The translations under genes and the position numbers were made by a program. A DNA stretch of 64,000 bases from SIG307 sp964545045 (GTDB taxonomy: Bacteria > Bacillota > Clostridia > Lachnospirales > Lachnospiraceae), in contig CAZJEN010000017.1 of NCBI GenBank assembly GCA_964545045.1, positions 4,684-68,683 of the forward strand, read 5' to 3'. Each line of letters opens with the position of its first letter. Position 1 is the first letter of the stretch. This document shows positions 14,979-22,375 of the stretch, in pieces. The notes beneath the pieces are model-generated. The model ran no database searches, was not told the DNA's origin, and saw only the letters and a list, made by a program, of their open reading frames with translations.

Positions 14979-15788
14979 TTACTTTTCCTCAGCGAAGCGG
15001 GAATTCAAATCAAAATTATGTTGCATAGGTCCCGAACCCTTACCTAAATCAAGCTGTGCATCCAGTGCTTCGGAGATATAGTCCTTTGCTCTTTGAACAG
15101 AATCGGCAAGTGTAAATCCCTTGGCGAGATTGGAAGCAATTGCACTGGACAGTGTACATCCGGTACCGTGGGTGTTCGGGTTATCAATTCGTTTCCCCGC
15201 AAACCACTGCATCATACCCTTCGAATACAGCAAATCGTTAGCATCACTTACACTATGGCCGCCCTTGAGCAGAACGGAACAGTTATAGGTATCACCGATT
15301 GTTTTTGCGGCTTTCTCCATGTCCTCCTTACTGTCAACGGACATGCCGGAGAGAATCTGTGCTTCCGGAATGTTCGGTGTAACGAGTACCGCCATGGGAA
15401 GGAGCTCATCGATAAGTGTCTTCACCGCATCGGTCTTCATCAGAGAAGACCCACTGGTGGCCACCATAACCGGATCCACTACAATATTCGTTGCCTTATG
15501 GTATCTCAGTCTGTCCGCAATGACACGGATAAGCTCACTCGAAGAAACCATACCGATTTTGACAGCATCCGGGAATATATCCTCAAAGACAGCGTCAATC
15601 TGTTGTTTTAAAAATTCCGGAGTGGATTCCTGAATTGCTCTTACCCCGGTTGTGTTCTGCGCCGTAAGTGCGGTAACGGCACTCATGGCATACACTCCGT
15701 TCATGGTCATGGTTTTCAAATCAGCCTGAATTCCGGCACCTCCGCTACTGTCACTTCCTGCAATGGTCAATACTGTCCTCATTTTCAT
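14979..15788 (-). CDS. thiD: Hydroxymethylpyrimidine(-phosphate) kinase ThiD
   Basis: ThiD phosphorylates HMP and HMP-P to HMP-PP. The N terminus TIAGSDSSGGAGIQADLKT and the C-terminal GTGCTLSSAIA (anion hole and catalytic Cys/Asp region) are typical of the ribokinase-like family. The ATG at 15788 overlaps the thiE stop as ATGA, indicating translational coupling; upstream in-frame sequence lies inside thiE and is not used. Length is 269 aa. Confidence 0.95.
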   Translation of the reverse strand: MKMRTVLTIAGSDSSGGAGIQADLKTMTMNGVYAMSAVTALTAQNTTGVRAIQESTPEFLKQQIDAVFEDIFPDAVKIGMVSSSELIRVIADRLRYHKATNIVVDPVMVATSGSSLMKTDAVKTLIDELLPMAVLVTPNIPEAQILSGMSVDSKEDMEKAAKTIGDTYNCSVLLKGGHSVSDANDLLYSKGMMQWFAGKRIDNPNTHGTGCTLSSAIASNLAKGFTLADSVQRAKDYISEALDAQLDLGKGSGPMQHNFDLNSRFAEEK

Positions 15789-16411
15789 AGTTTTCCGTAC
15801 GCCTCCTTCAATTCTTCCGCCGCAGTCTTTGGATCGTCCGCTTTCATAATCGCAGAAACAGCACAAATTCCGGCAATCGGAATCCCCGCAAGTACGTCAA
15901 TATTATTTTTATTCAGCCCACCGATTGCATTCACCGGAATCGGCACCGCCTTACAAATGTCACGTAACGTATCCGTGGATGTCAAAACGGTCTTCACCTT
16001 CGTAGTGGTAGGATAAATTGCTCCTACACCGAGGTAATCCGCGCCCTGTTCATACGCTTCTTTTGCCCACGGAACGGTCTTTGCGGTTGCACCGACAATC
16101 TTGTCCTTTCCCATCAATTTACGTGCTGTGGCAACCGGCATATCACTTGCTCCCACATGAACCCCTTCCGCGTCAACAGCAAGTGCCACGTCCACGCGGT
16201 CGTCAATAATTAACGGTACGTTATATCTCTTTGTAAGTTCATGCACTTTTTCCGCAAGCTCGATATACTCTCTGGTAGATTTTTCCTTTTCACGAAGCTG
16301 GAGAAGGGTTACACCGCCTAAAAGCGCCTGTTCCACACGGTACAGAAACTCTTCTTCACTGTAATTCGTGCTGTCGGTGATAAAATATAAACCCGAATCA
16401 AATTTTCTCAT
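15785..16411 (-). CDS. thiE: Thiamin-phosphate synthase
   Basis: ThiE joins HMP-PP and thiazole phosphate to give thiamin monophosphate. Visible motifs are QLREKE, LIIDDRVDVAL, GVHVGASDMPV and GVGAIYPTTTK (the last two line the phosphate and pyrimidine sites), and GGLNKNNI. The length, 208 aa, is normal. It follows thiH after 9 bases and is coupled to thiD through an ATGA overlap. Confidence 0.96.
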   Translation of the reverse strand: MRKFDSGLYFITDSTNYSEEEFLYRVEQALLGGVTLLQLREKEKSTREYIELAEKVHELTKRYNVPLIIDDRVDVALAVDAEGVHVGASDMPVATARKLMGKDKIVGATAKTVPWAKEAYEQGADYLGVGAIYPTTTKVKTVLTSTDTLRDICKAVPIPVNAIGGLNKNNIDVLAGIPIAGICAVSAIMKADDPKTAAEELKEAYGKL

Positions 16412-16420
16412 ATCCTTACC

Positions 16421-17674
16421 TCACACATAAACATAATCATTGAGTACCGGTTGCAAGCCTTCCCCGGACATATCCTTGTACATCGCCTCAAAGCTGCGGT
16501 TGTCATCAATCTCAAACTGCTCATCGCCCTTGGCACAGTCCTCTTCCTTGCCGGTGTATTTACTTTCGTGGTCACCGATTCCGGTAGATACCCCTGCCGA
16601 AACCTTGGTAGCTGCAATTTTTACGATGCCGTTCCGGAACTCCGCACTTTCACGGGACGATACGGTAATCCCCACAAACGGAAGGAAAATACGATAGGCA
16701 CAAAGAATCTGGCAGAGCTGCTTTTCTCCCACATCCAGCGGATTAATCTTATCATTATTGACAATCGGACGCAGTCTCGGACAAGACAGCGACATCTCTG
16801 CATGGGGATATTTACGCTGCAAATAATACACATGAAGTGCACTTGCCAGCGCATCCTTTCTGAAATCGGACAAGCCCAAAAGAGCAGAGAACGCCACACC
16901 GCGCATGCCCCCCCTGAGTGCCCGCTCCTGTGCATCAAAGCGGTACGGCCAAACACGCTTATGTCCCAGCAGATGAAGGGTCTCATATTTGTCGGCATCA
17001 TAGGTTTCCTGAAATACGGTCACATAGTCAGCTCCGCACTCATGAAGATAGCGATACTCGTCGGTGTTCACCGGATAGATTTCCAATCCCACCATACGGA
17101 AATACTTTCTTGCCAGTTTGCAGGCCTCGCCGATATATTCCACGTTACTCTGTCCACGACTCTCTCCGGTCAAAATCAATATTTCCTCCATGCCGGAATC
17201 GGCAATGACCTTCATCTCATGCTCAATCTGCTCCGGATTCAGTTTCATGCGGTTGATATGGTTATAGCAATTGAATCCGCAGTATACACAATAGTTTTCG
17301 CAGTAATTCGCAATGTATAAAGGAGTAAAGAGATATACCGTATTCCCGAAATGCTTGCTTGTCTCCATCCGCGCCCTCTGCGCCATTTCTTCCAAAAAAG
17401 GCTCTGCCGCAGGAGACAGAAGTGCCTTGAAATCCTCAACGGAACAGGTTTCATGGTCAAGCGCCGCCCGCACATCACGGGCTGTGTAAACCGAATAGTC
17501 AAAGGAATTCATCTGCGACATCACCTGGTTACAAACATCGGATTCGATCATTTCCATGCCCGGTAAGTATTCCATATGGTTTTTGCGGCTGGCCGGTTCA
17601 TTCTCCAACCGATGCTTTTTCTCAAGAGCAGCCGGTGACAGATGCTCGGAGTCTACAAAAAATTGATTTTCCAT
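16421..17674 (-). CDS. thiH: 2-iminoacetate synthase ThiH
   Basis: ThiH is a radical SAM tyrosine lyase that makes dehydroglycine for the thiazole ring in anaerobes, replacing the oxygen-dependent ThiO. The cluster motif CENYCVYCGF (CxxxCxxC) is near residue 120. FSALLGLSDFRKDA is also typical. The length, 417 aa, is slightly above the E. coli enzyme. It is 12 bases downstream of thiG, its partner in thiazole formation. The choice of ThiH over ThiO agrees with an anaerobic lifestyle. Confidence 0.95.
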   Translation of the reverse strand: MENQFFVDSEHLSPAALEKKHRLENEPASRKNHMEYLPGMEMIESDVCNQVMSQMNSFDYSVYTARDVRAALDHETCSVEDFKALLSPAAEPFLEEMAQRARMETSKHFGNTVYLFTPLYIANYCENYCVYCGFNCYNHINRMKLNPEQIEHEMKVIADSGMEEILILTGESRGQSNVEYIGEACKLARKYFRMVGLEIYPVNTDEYRYLHECGADYVTVFQETYDADKYETLHLLGHKRVWPYRFDAQERALRGGMRGVAFSALLGLSDFRKDALASALHVYYLQRKYPHAEMSLSCPRLRPIVNNDKINPLDVGEKQLCQILCAYRIFLPFVGITVSSRESAEFRNGIVKIAATKVSAGVSTGIGDHESKYTGKEEDCAKGDEQFEIDDNRSFEAMYKDMSGEGLQPVLNDYVYV

Positions 17675-17686
17675 AAGCCCGACTCC

Positions 17687-18460
17687 TTAATCCCGCAGAA
17701 ATCCGGTCAGCGGATCGGAAGCAGAAGCTCCGCGGGTCAGTACCCGACCCAATCCGGAAAGATACGCTTTACGTCCTGCTTCGATTGCCTGCCGGAAGGC
17801 AGATGCCATCATAGGTAAATCACCGGCAGTTGCAAGGGCGGTGTTTGCCATAATAGCCGCAGCACCCATTTCCATTGCTTCACAAGCCTGAGACGGTCTG
17901 CCGATGCCCGCATCCACAACAATCGGCAAGTCGATTTCGTCGATAAGAATCTGGATAAACTCCTTGGTTGCAAGCCCCTTATTAGAACCGATAGGAGATG
18001 CCAACGGCATAATGGTAGCCGCTCCCGCATTCACCATATCCCGGGCAGCATTCAAATCGGGATACATATACGGCATAACCACAAAGCCTTCCTTTGCAAG
18101 GATTTCGGTTGCTTTGATGGTCTCCTGATTGTCAGGAAGTAAGTACTTGGTATCACGCATAATTTCTACTTTCACAAAGTTTCCGCAGCCCAATTCTCTG
18201 GCAAGGCGGGCAATACGAACCGCCTCCTCCGCGTTTCTCGCACCGGAGGTGTTTGGAAGCAGCGTGACTCCTTCCGGAATATAGTCTAAAATATTCTCCT
18301 GTTCCTTCGTATTAGCTCTGCGTACTGCAAGTGTAATAATTTCTGCACCGGCATCTTTTACAGCCGCTTCAATGAGCTTCATAGAATACTTGCCGGAGCC
18401 TAAAATAAAACGTGAATTAAATTCGTGCCCGCCGATGATTAATTTGTCTTTGTTTTCCAT
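17687..18460 (-). CDS. thiG: Thiazole synthase ThiG
   Basis: ThiG builds thiazole phosphate from deoxyxylulose-5-phosphate, dehydroglycine and ThiS-thiocarboxylate. The N terminus has FNSRFILGSGKY, the Schiff-base lysine region is FVKVEIM, and the phosphate site is DAGIGRPSQA with the C-terminal RVLTRGASASDPLTGF. The 257-aa length is normal. It lies 16 bases after thiF. Confidence 0.96.
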   Translation of the reverse strand: MENKDKLIIGGHEFNSRFILGSGKYSMKLIEAAVKDAGAEIITLAVRRANTKEQENILDYIPEGVTLLPNTSGARNAEEAVRIARLARELGCGNFVKVEIMRDTKYLLPDNQETIKATEILAKEGFVVMPYMYPDLNAARDMVNAGAATIMPLASPIGSNKGLATKEFIQILIDEIDLPIVVDAGIGRPSQACEAMEMGAAAIMANTALATAGDLPMMASAFRQAIEAGRKAYLSGLGRVLTRGASASDPLTGFLRD

Positions 18461-18476
18461 ACTTTGTCCTTCTTTC

Positions 18477-19112
18477 TTATACTTCGTATTCGCCTGCGAG
18501 AATCCGCAGGACCGTTTGTGCCTGATGTGCGGCGCAAAGCATCACCCTTGGTGCAACCAGTCCGATGGTGCCTGCTACATCATTGACTTCATCGCCGCAA
18601 AGATAAAATCGTTTCCCGATTTTTCTCGTCCTGATGATATTTGGAGTATCTATCCCTGCCATACCGGACGCCGCAACCAGAAAACAATCGGGCAACTGCT
18701 CTAACACACCGTTTACCAGCATTGCTTTGGCTTCTACATTGTCCAAGGCTTCGCAGATAATATCCGCCTCATTCAATAAATCCGCAATATTATCCTCTGT
18801 AAGCTTCGCCGTAACGGTTTTGATGTCCGTGTAAGGTGCAGTCTCCAAAAGATTGGCCGCAAGGGCCTCTGTCTTGTATTGACCGATCTGGCTTGCCTTA
18901 TATTGCTGGCGGTGAAGATTTGTAATATCCACTTTGTCAAAATCAATCAACAGCAGTTTCCCGACACCGGCTCTCGCCAATGCAATCGCAATATTGGAGC
19001 CTAGACCACCCAAGCCGCATACAGCGACCGTTGCGGATGAAAAACGCCTGTGAAGTTCGATTCCGTGACGAGCTATCAGCGCCTCCATCCATTCCTTCTC
19101 TGACGGAATCAA
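18477..19112 (-). CDS. thiF: Sulfur-carrier adenylyltransferase ThiF
   Basis: ThiF adenylates the C terminus of ThiS. The N-terminal Rossmann motif AVCGLGGLGSN, the DFDKVDITNLHRQQY segment and the arginine/lysine finger region are present. At 211 aa it is the shorter clostridial form and lacks the CxxC zinc pairs of E. coli ThiF. It starts with TTG immediately after the thiS stop codon. Its ribosome site AGGAGG lies inside the glycine codons that end thiS. Confidence 0.92.
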   Translation of the reverse strand: MIPSEKEWMEALIARHGIELHRRFSSATVAVCGLGGLGSNIAIALARAGVGKLLLIDFDKVDITNLHRQQYKASQIGQYKTEALAANLLETAPYTDIKTVTAKLTEDNIADLLNEADIICEALDNVEAKAMLVNGVLEQLPDCFLVAASGMAGIDTPNIIRTRKIGKRFYLCGDEVNDVAGTIGLVAPRVMLCAAHQAQTVLRILAGEYEV

Positions 19113-19307
19113 TCAACCACCTCCTACAAAACTGACGATTTCCAAACTATCACCATCTGCCAACACCGTCTCGCCATACTGTGACTTAAACACAATATCG
19201 CCGTTGCGTTCCACTGCGATTCGCTTGGAATCGTAAGTCGTTGCGGTCAGATACTCGGTTATCGTTTTTCCGGCAATGTCAAGTTCCGTACCGTTTACCT
19301 TTACCAT
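19113..19307 (-). CDS. thiS: Sulfur carrier protein ThiS
   Basis: This 64-aa ubiquitin-like protein ends in VGGG; the terminal Gly-Gly is thiocarboxylated and delivers sulfur for the thiazole ring. The start at 19307 has GGGAGGTG five bases upstream; a frame with six more residues has no ribosome site. It is the first gene of the thi operon, directly behind the riboswitch leader. Confidence 0.94.
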   Translation of the reverse strand: MVKVNGTELDIAGKTITEYLTATTYDSKRIAVERNGDIVFKSQYGETVLADGDSLEIVSFVGGG

Positions 19308-19333
19308 TGTTTCACCTCCCTTCAAACAAACTT

Positions 19334-19498
19334 GCTTGCATCGATGACTCTATGCTCACTTTGCCTGCTTTCTTGCGTGCAGGCTGTGCTCTGCACGCCC
19401 ACACCTCGCGACATTGTCGCTCGGTCGTGGGCGCGTTCGCATTTCGTCACCGGTTGCAAGCAAGCTTGCAACGATGACTCTATGCTCACTTTACCTGC
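19334..19498. repeat. 35-bp direct repeat in the thiS leader
   Basis: 19334-19368 and 19464-19498 are the same 35-bp sequence with two substitutions, in direct orientation, 95 bases apart. Between them are two hairpins: GCGTGCAG with CTGCACGC, and CGCCCAC with GTGGGCG. A further copy of the GCGTGCAGG strand at 19493-19503 could pair alternatively with CCTGCACGC. The block lies after the riboswitch terminator and before the thiS ribosome site, so it is part of the untranslated leader. Confidence 0.85.
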
Positions 19499-19508
19499 AC
19501 GCAAAAAA

Positions 19509-19537
19509 CGGGAAACTCCGATTTGGTAGTTTCCCGT
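19509..19537 (-). terminator. Terminator of the proximal TPP riboswitch
   Basis: On the minus strand ACGGGAAACT pairs with AGTTTCCCGT over ten base pairs and is followed by TTTTTTG. It starts 14 bases after the aptamer, as an expression platform should. Confidence 0.92.
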
Positions 19538-19550
19538 AATTCTTACAGAA

Positions 19551-19636
19551 TCTTTCCCTACGTTGGCATTATCCAAATCAGGTTCATGGGTCGAAGTTCG
19601 ATTACTTCCTCTCAGCCTGTCACACAAGCTCCCCGT
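19551..19636 (-). promoter_or_regulatory. TPP riboswitch, proximal copy
   Basis: The minus strand shows the thi-box consensus in order: GGGGAGC, then GCTGAGAGGAAG, ACCC, GAACCTGAT-type AACCTGATTTGG, and ATAATGCCAACGTAGGGA. It binds thiamin pyrophosphate and, through the adjacent terminator, should stop transcription of thiS-F-G-H-E-D-C when TPP is plentiful. Confidence 0.96.
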
Positions 19637-19648
19637 TTATTTAATTGC

Positions 19649-19690
19649 AAATACAAAACAGGAGACAACCTATCATGGATGCCTCCTGTA
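19649..19690 (-). terminator. Terminator of the distal TPP riboswitch
   Basis: ACAGGAG pairs with CTCCTGT on the minus strand and is followed by TTTGT. It lies between the two aptamers, so the upstream riboswitch has its own platform. Confidence 0.8.
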
Positions 19691-19708
19691 AAAAATCCTT
19701 GTGTATGA

Positions 19709-19793
19709 CTTCCTACGACGGCATTATCCGTATCAGGTTAAAGGGTCGAAGTTCGGTTACTTCCTCTCAGCCTGCCATCACAAGCTCCCCTGT
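19709..19793 (-). promoter_or_regulatory. TPP riboswitch, distal copy
   Basis: This second thi-box has the same ordered consensus (GGGGAGC, GGCTGAGAGGAAG, ACCCTTTAACCTGAT, ATAATGCCGTCGTAGGA) and lies closer to the promoter. It differs from the proximal copy in the variable P3 and P1 positions, so it is not a fresh duplication. Confidence 0.96.
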
Positions 19794-19807
19794 TTTATTT
19801 CGTTGTT

Positions 19808-19836
19808 ATTATACACCCAATCTCATATAATTGCAA
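19808..19836 (-). promoter_or_regulatory. Promoter of the thiamin operon
   Basis: TTGCAA (19836-19831) and TATAAT (19813-19808) are spaced by 17 bases on the minus strand, about 15 bases upstream of the first aptamer. Confidence 0.85.
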
Positions 19837-19890
19837 GAAAAAATAAAGCTCTATTATTCGCCATCGAATACACCACGATCAATTGTCCGC

Positions 19891-20619
19891 CTATTTTCCG
19901 CAATAAGCCTCTACCGCTTCGCCGACAAACTCCGCCGTACCGTCCCCGTGCTTATCAATGTTCTTCTTGAAACGTTCATCCAGGACATACATCTGGCCGA
20001 GCCCTGCCAAAATCTCCTTGGTACAATGATAATAATTTTCGGTGATATGCTTCTGCAATGCCTTCACAAGATTTTGTACTTCATCAGATTCAGGCGCTTC
20101 CCCGTTTTTCCTGCATGTGGCAAACTCCGCAAAAATATCATTCATTTCCTCCACAAGACGACTCCACTTCTCTTTGGAATACCCCTTCGTCTTTTCTGCG
20201 TGTTCCTTGTATGCGTGGGTTTGACCCCACTTTTCTTTCGCTTCCGTCTTATATTTTTCAAATTCACTGTTATCAAAAGCTCTCATCACGTTATCTCCTT
20301 TCATGGCATCGTCAACGGCAGAAATCAACCGCTCCAACCTCTCTTTTTTGAGTATAAGCAGTTTTTTCTGCTCCTTTAATGCCTTGCCGGTATCATAATC
20401 CGGAGATGACAAAATTTCCCCAATGCTCTTTAAAGAAAAGTCCAGTTCACGGTAAAAAAGAATCTCTTGCATACGAAGAAGAGAACCTTCGTCGTAAAAA
20501 CGATATCCCGTATGCTCGTCAACATAGGCAGGCGTAAGCAAGCCTATTTCATCGTAATAATGGAGAGTGCGCACACTTACACCCGTAAATTCGGCAAATT
20601 CTTTAATCTGCAGTTTCAT
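19891..20619 (-). CDS. MerR-family regulator with TipAS-like effector domain
   Basis: Residues 1-70 form a MerR winged helix (IKEFAEFTGVSVRTLHYYDEIGLL). A coiled coil follows (about 75-110), then a C-terminal helical domain (about 120-240) resembling TipAS, which binds thiopeptide-like compounds in Streptomyces TipA. The ligand here is unknown. The ATG at 20619 has GAGGTGAT upstream. Its own promoter has the 19-bp spacer typical of MerR control, so it is probably autoregulated. No obvious target gene is adjacent. Confidence 0.86.
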   Translation of the reverse strand: MKLQIKEFAEFTGVSVRTLHYYDEIGLLTPAYVDEHTGYRFYDEGSLLRMQEILFYRELDFSLKSIGEILSSPDYDTGKALKEQKKLLILKKERLERLISAVDDAMKGDNVMRAFDNSEFEKYKTEAKEKWGQTHAYKEHAEKTKGYSKEKWSRLVEEMNDIFAEFATCRKNGEAPESDEVQNLVKALQKHITENYYHCTKEILAGLGQMYVLDERFKKNIDKHGDGTAEFVGEAVEAYCGK

Positions 20620-20640
20620 TTTTATCACCTCACACAAGGA

Positions 20641-20671
20641 AGTATACACTATAACGTTACGTGAGAGTCAA
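20641..20671 (-). promoter_or_regulatory. MerR-type promoter/operator of the TipA-like gene
   Basis: TTGACT (20671-20666) and TATACT (20646-20641) are separated by 19 bases, with a partial dyad in the spacer (CTCACGTAACGTTATAGTG). An over-long 19-bp spacer is the hallmark of promoters activated by MerR-family untwisting. Confidence 0.8.
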
Positions 20672-20698
20672 GAGTGATTTCAAAAAAAGTTAGGAAAT

Positions 20699-20725
20699 GG
20701 GGCCGCGCCACTATGGTACGACCCC
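20699..20725 (-). terminator. Probable terminator of the long MerR gene
   Basis: GGGGTCGT pairs with GCGGCCCC (two G-T pairs) on the minus strand, six bases after the stop codon, with a T-run (ACTTTTTTT) a little further on. Confidence 0.55.
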
Positions 20726-20731
20726 TTACAG

Positions 20732-22285
20732 TTATCTCTTAAACACATACCAAAACGGTTGCTCTCCGCCATAGGAGTAGTCCCCGCTCTTCCACTGCAC
20801 AAACAGATACTCCGTACCCTCATGCTTCTCTATCACGTACTTACTTGCGGTCACCTGCGGATTGCAAATCACGTAGCCGTTTACCCAACGCCAGATTTCG
20901 TCCTTGTCAATGGTTACGCTTCCGTCCTTGGAATTTAAGAACCCGTTCCGAATCTGTCCATTCGAAAAAAATTCTGCGCTTCTCCAGTACAGTGCCTCGT
21001 GAGGAATAAAGGCACACGTGTTGCGCGGGTCAAAGGTCTCCACACCACGAACTAAATCACAAACATTCCACAGTCCCATTACAGCACTGTCATCTGCAGG
21101 CACTTGCGGGATTTCATCCACAATCCGGATATCCTTCTTCGTATATTCCTTGGAATCAGTCTTTCGGAACACCCAAACCTCCGGCTTGCCGCCCTCAAAA
21201 TAATTATGTCCCTTAAATTCCAGAAACAAATAAGTTTCTCCTCCGATGTGCTCAATGGTGTACGGATTCTTACTCTTCCGGTGCGGATAACCGCAATCGG
21301 ATAAGAGATACCCCTTTGTCCACCCGAAGCACCAGTACCGCTCGCCACCCGGCAGGAAATAAAGCTCCTTTACCCGGTCACCGTGGCAGGCAGACTTCCT
21401 CTTTTCCGGAAGAAACATCTCCTTACAAGGCAAATGGTCCAGCAGTTCCCAACGCCCGATGACTGCTTCATCGTTTTCAAAAGGCACATCAATTGCTTCG
21501 TTAAACTCCGGATTAAACTCATGGAGCTTTACCACCGGAAGCTTTACCTCCACGGTACCGTCTCCGTAACGGATTTGATAGGTCGGACCTACAATCTGAT
21601 AGTTGTTGTCCAGTACATACCGGTGTAATGCCCGTACCGCCTCGTCGTACTCCTCCGCCTTACAAACAAGGCCTGCGTTATCTCCCGAAAAACGCACCAC
21701 CTTTTCCGTAAAGCCCCGCAAATCCGAAACCTTACCCGTCAGCTCCACACCGAAGCCTGTATCAAAATTCTCACTGACATACTCCGTCTCATAATCCACA
21801 ATGACGCTTCTGGCCCCGCAGAAACCTTTCGGAACTGCGCTCCGAAGTTCCTCCAAAACACCGTCACATTCGGATTTGTCCGAAATCACTCTGCGGTCAA
21901 ACAACAAACGGATTTCATCACTTTTTCTGATAATGATATCAAACATACACGCACTCTCCTTTAACGCCGAATTTAAGTTACGGAGAACTCGGATGCGTGC
22001 CTCGGTTTGCGCCTTTAGTATATTTAATTCCACTTCCTTTGCCGTCACAAGCTCCGAAACCTTTTCCTTCGGCACAGAAAGAAATTCCTTAATTTCACTC
22101 AGACTGAACCCCAGCTCCTTTAGAGCCACAATCCGGTAACAATCCGACAGCTTCGCGGCACCGTAATACCGATACCCCGTAAACTCGTCAATCTCATCCG
22201 GAACTAAAATCCCTTCCGCATCATAAAACCGCAGCGTCTTCACCGGAATCTGGCTCAGCTTGGAAAGCTCACCGATTTTATACAT
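20732..22285 (-). CDS. Long MerR regulator with effector domain and two C-terminal lipocalin-like repeats
   Basis: The 517-aa protein has a MerR helix-turn-helix (1-70), a coiled coil, a GyrI/BmrR-like ligand domain (about 120-260), then two copies of a ~115-residue module (about 270-385 and 395-517). Both modules run from a GxW strand (IGRWELLD; MGLWNVCD) through a G-Y strand to a C-terminal aromatic W/Y-VFR strand (EVWVFRK; WYVFKR). Similar modules occur at the C terminus of some BlaR1/M56-type proteins. The ATG at 22285 has AAAGGAG eight bases upstream; a GTG nine bases earlier is too close. The promoter has a 19-bp spacer. Ligand and targets are unknown. Confidence 0.82.
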   Translation of the reverse strand: MYKIGELSKLSQIPVKTLRFYDAEGILVPDEIDEFTGYRYYGAAKLSDCYRIVALKELGFSLSEIKEFLSVPKEKVSELVTAKEVELNILKAQTEARIRVLRNLNSALKESACMFDIIIRKSDEIRLLFDRRVISDKSECDGVLEELRSAVPKGFCGARSVIVDYETEYVSENFDTGFGVELTGKVSDLRGFTEKVVRFSGDNAGLVCKAEEYDEAVRALHRYVLDNNYQIVGPTYQIRYGDGTVEVKLPVVKLHEFNPEFNEAIDVPFENDEAVIGRWELLDHLPCKEMFLPEKRKSACHGDRVKELYFLPGGERYWCFGWTKGYLLSDCGYPHRKSKNPYTIEHIGGETYLFLEFKGHNYFEGGKPEVWVFRKTDSKEYTKKDIRIVDEIPQVPADDSAVMGLWNVCDLVRGVETFDPRNTCAFIPHEALYWRSAEFFSNGQIRNGFLNSKDGSVTIDKDEIWRWVNGYVICNPQVTASKYVIEKHEGTEYLFVQWKSGDYSYGGEQPFWYVFKR

Positions 22286-22329
22286 CCCAATCACTCCTTT
22301 AATCTACATTGCAGGTACCTTGCACTGTC

Positions 22330-22360
22330 ATAGTATCATTACAGTAAAGGGGAGAGTCAA
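22330..22360 (-). promoter_or_regulatory. MerR-type promoter/operator of the long MerR gene
   Basis: TTGACT (22360-22355) and TACTAT (22335-22330) are separated by 19 bases. The -35 and first spacer bases (TTGACTCTC) are the same as in the TipA-like gene's promoter, suggesting similar operators for the two regulators. Confidence 0.78.
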
Positions 22361-22375
22361 GAGGGATTTAAAAAA

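Noticed and set aside
19334..19498. Possible mini CRISPR array from the repeated 35-mer
   Set aside because: There are only two copies, with a 95-base structured interval and no cas genes.
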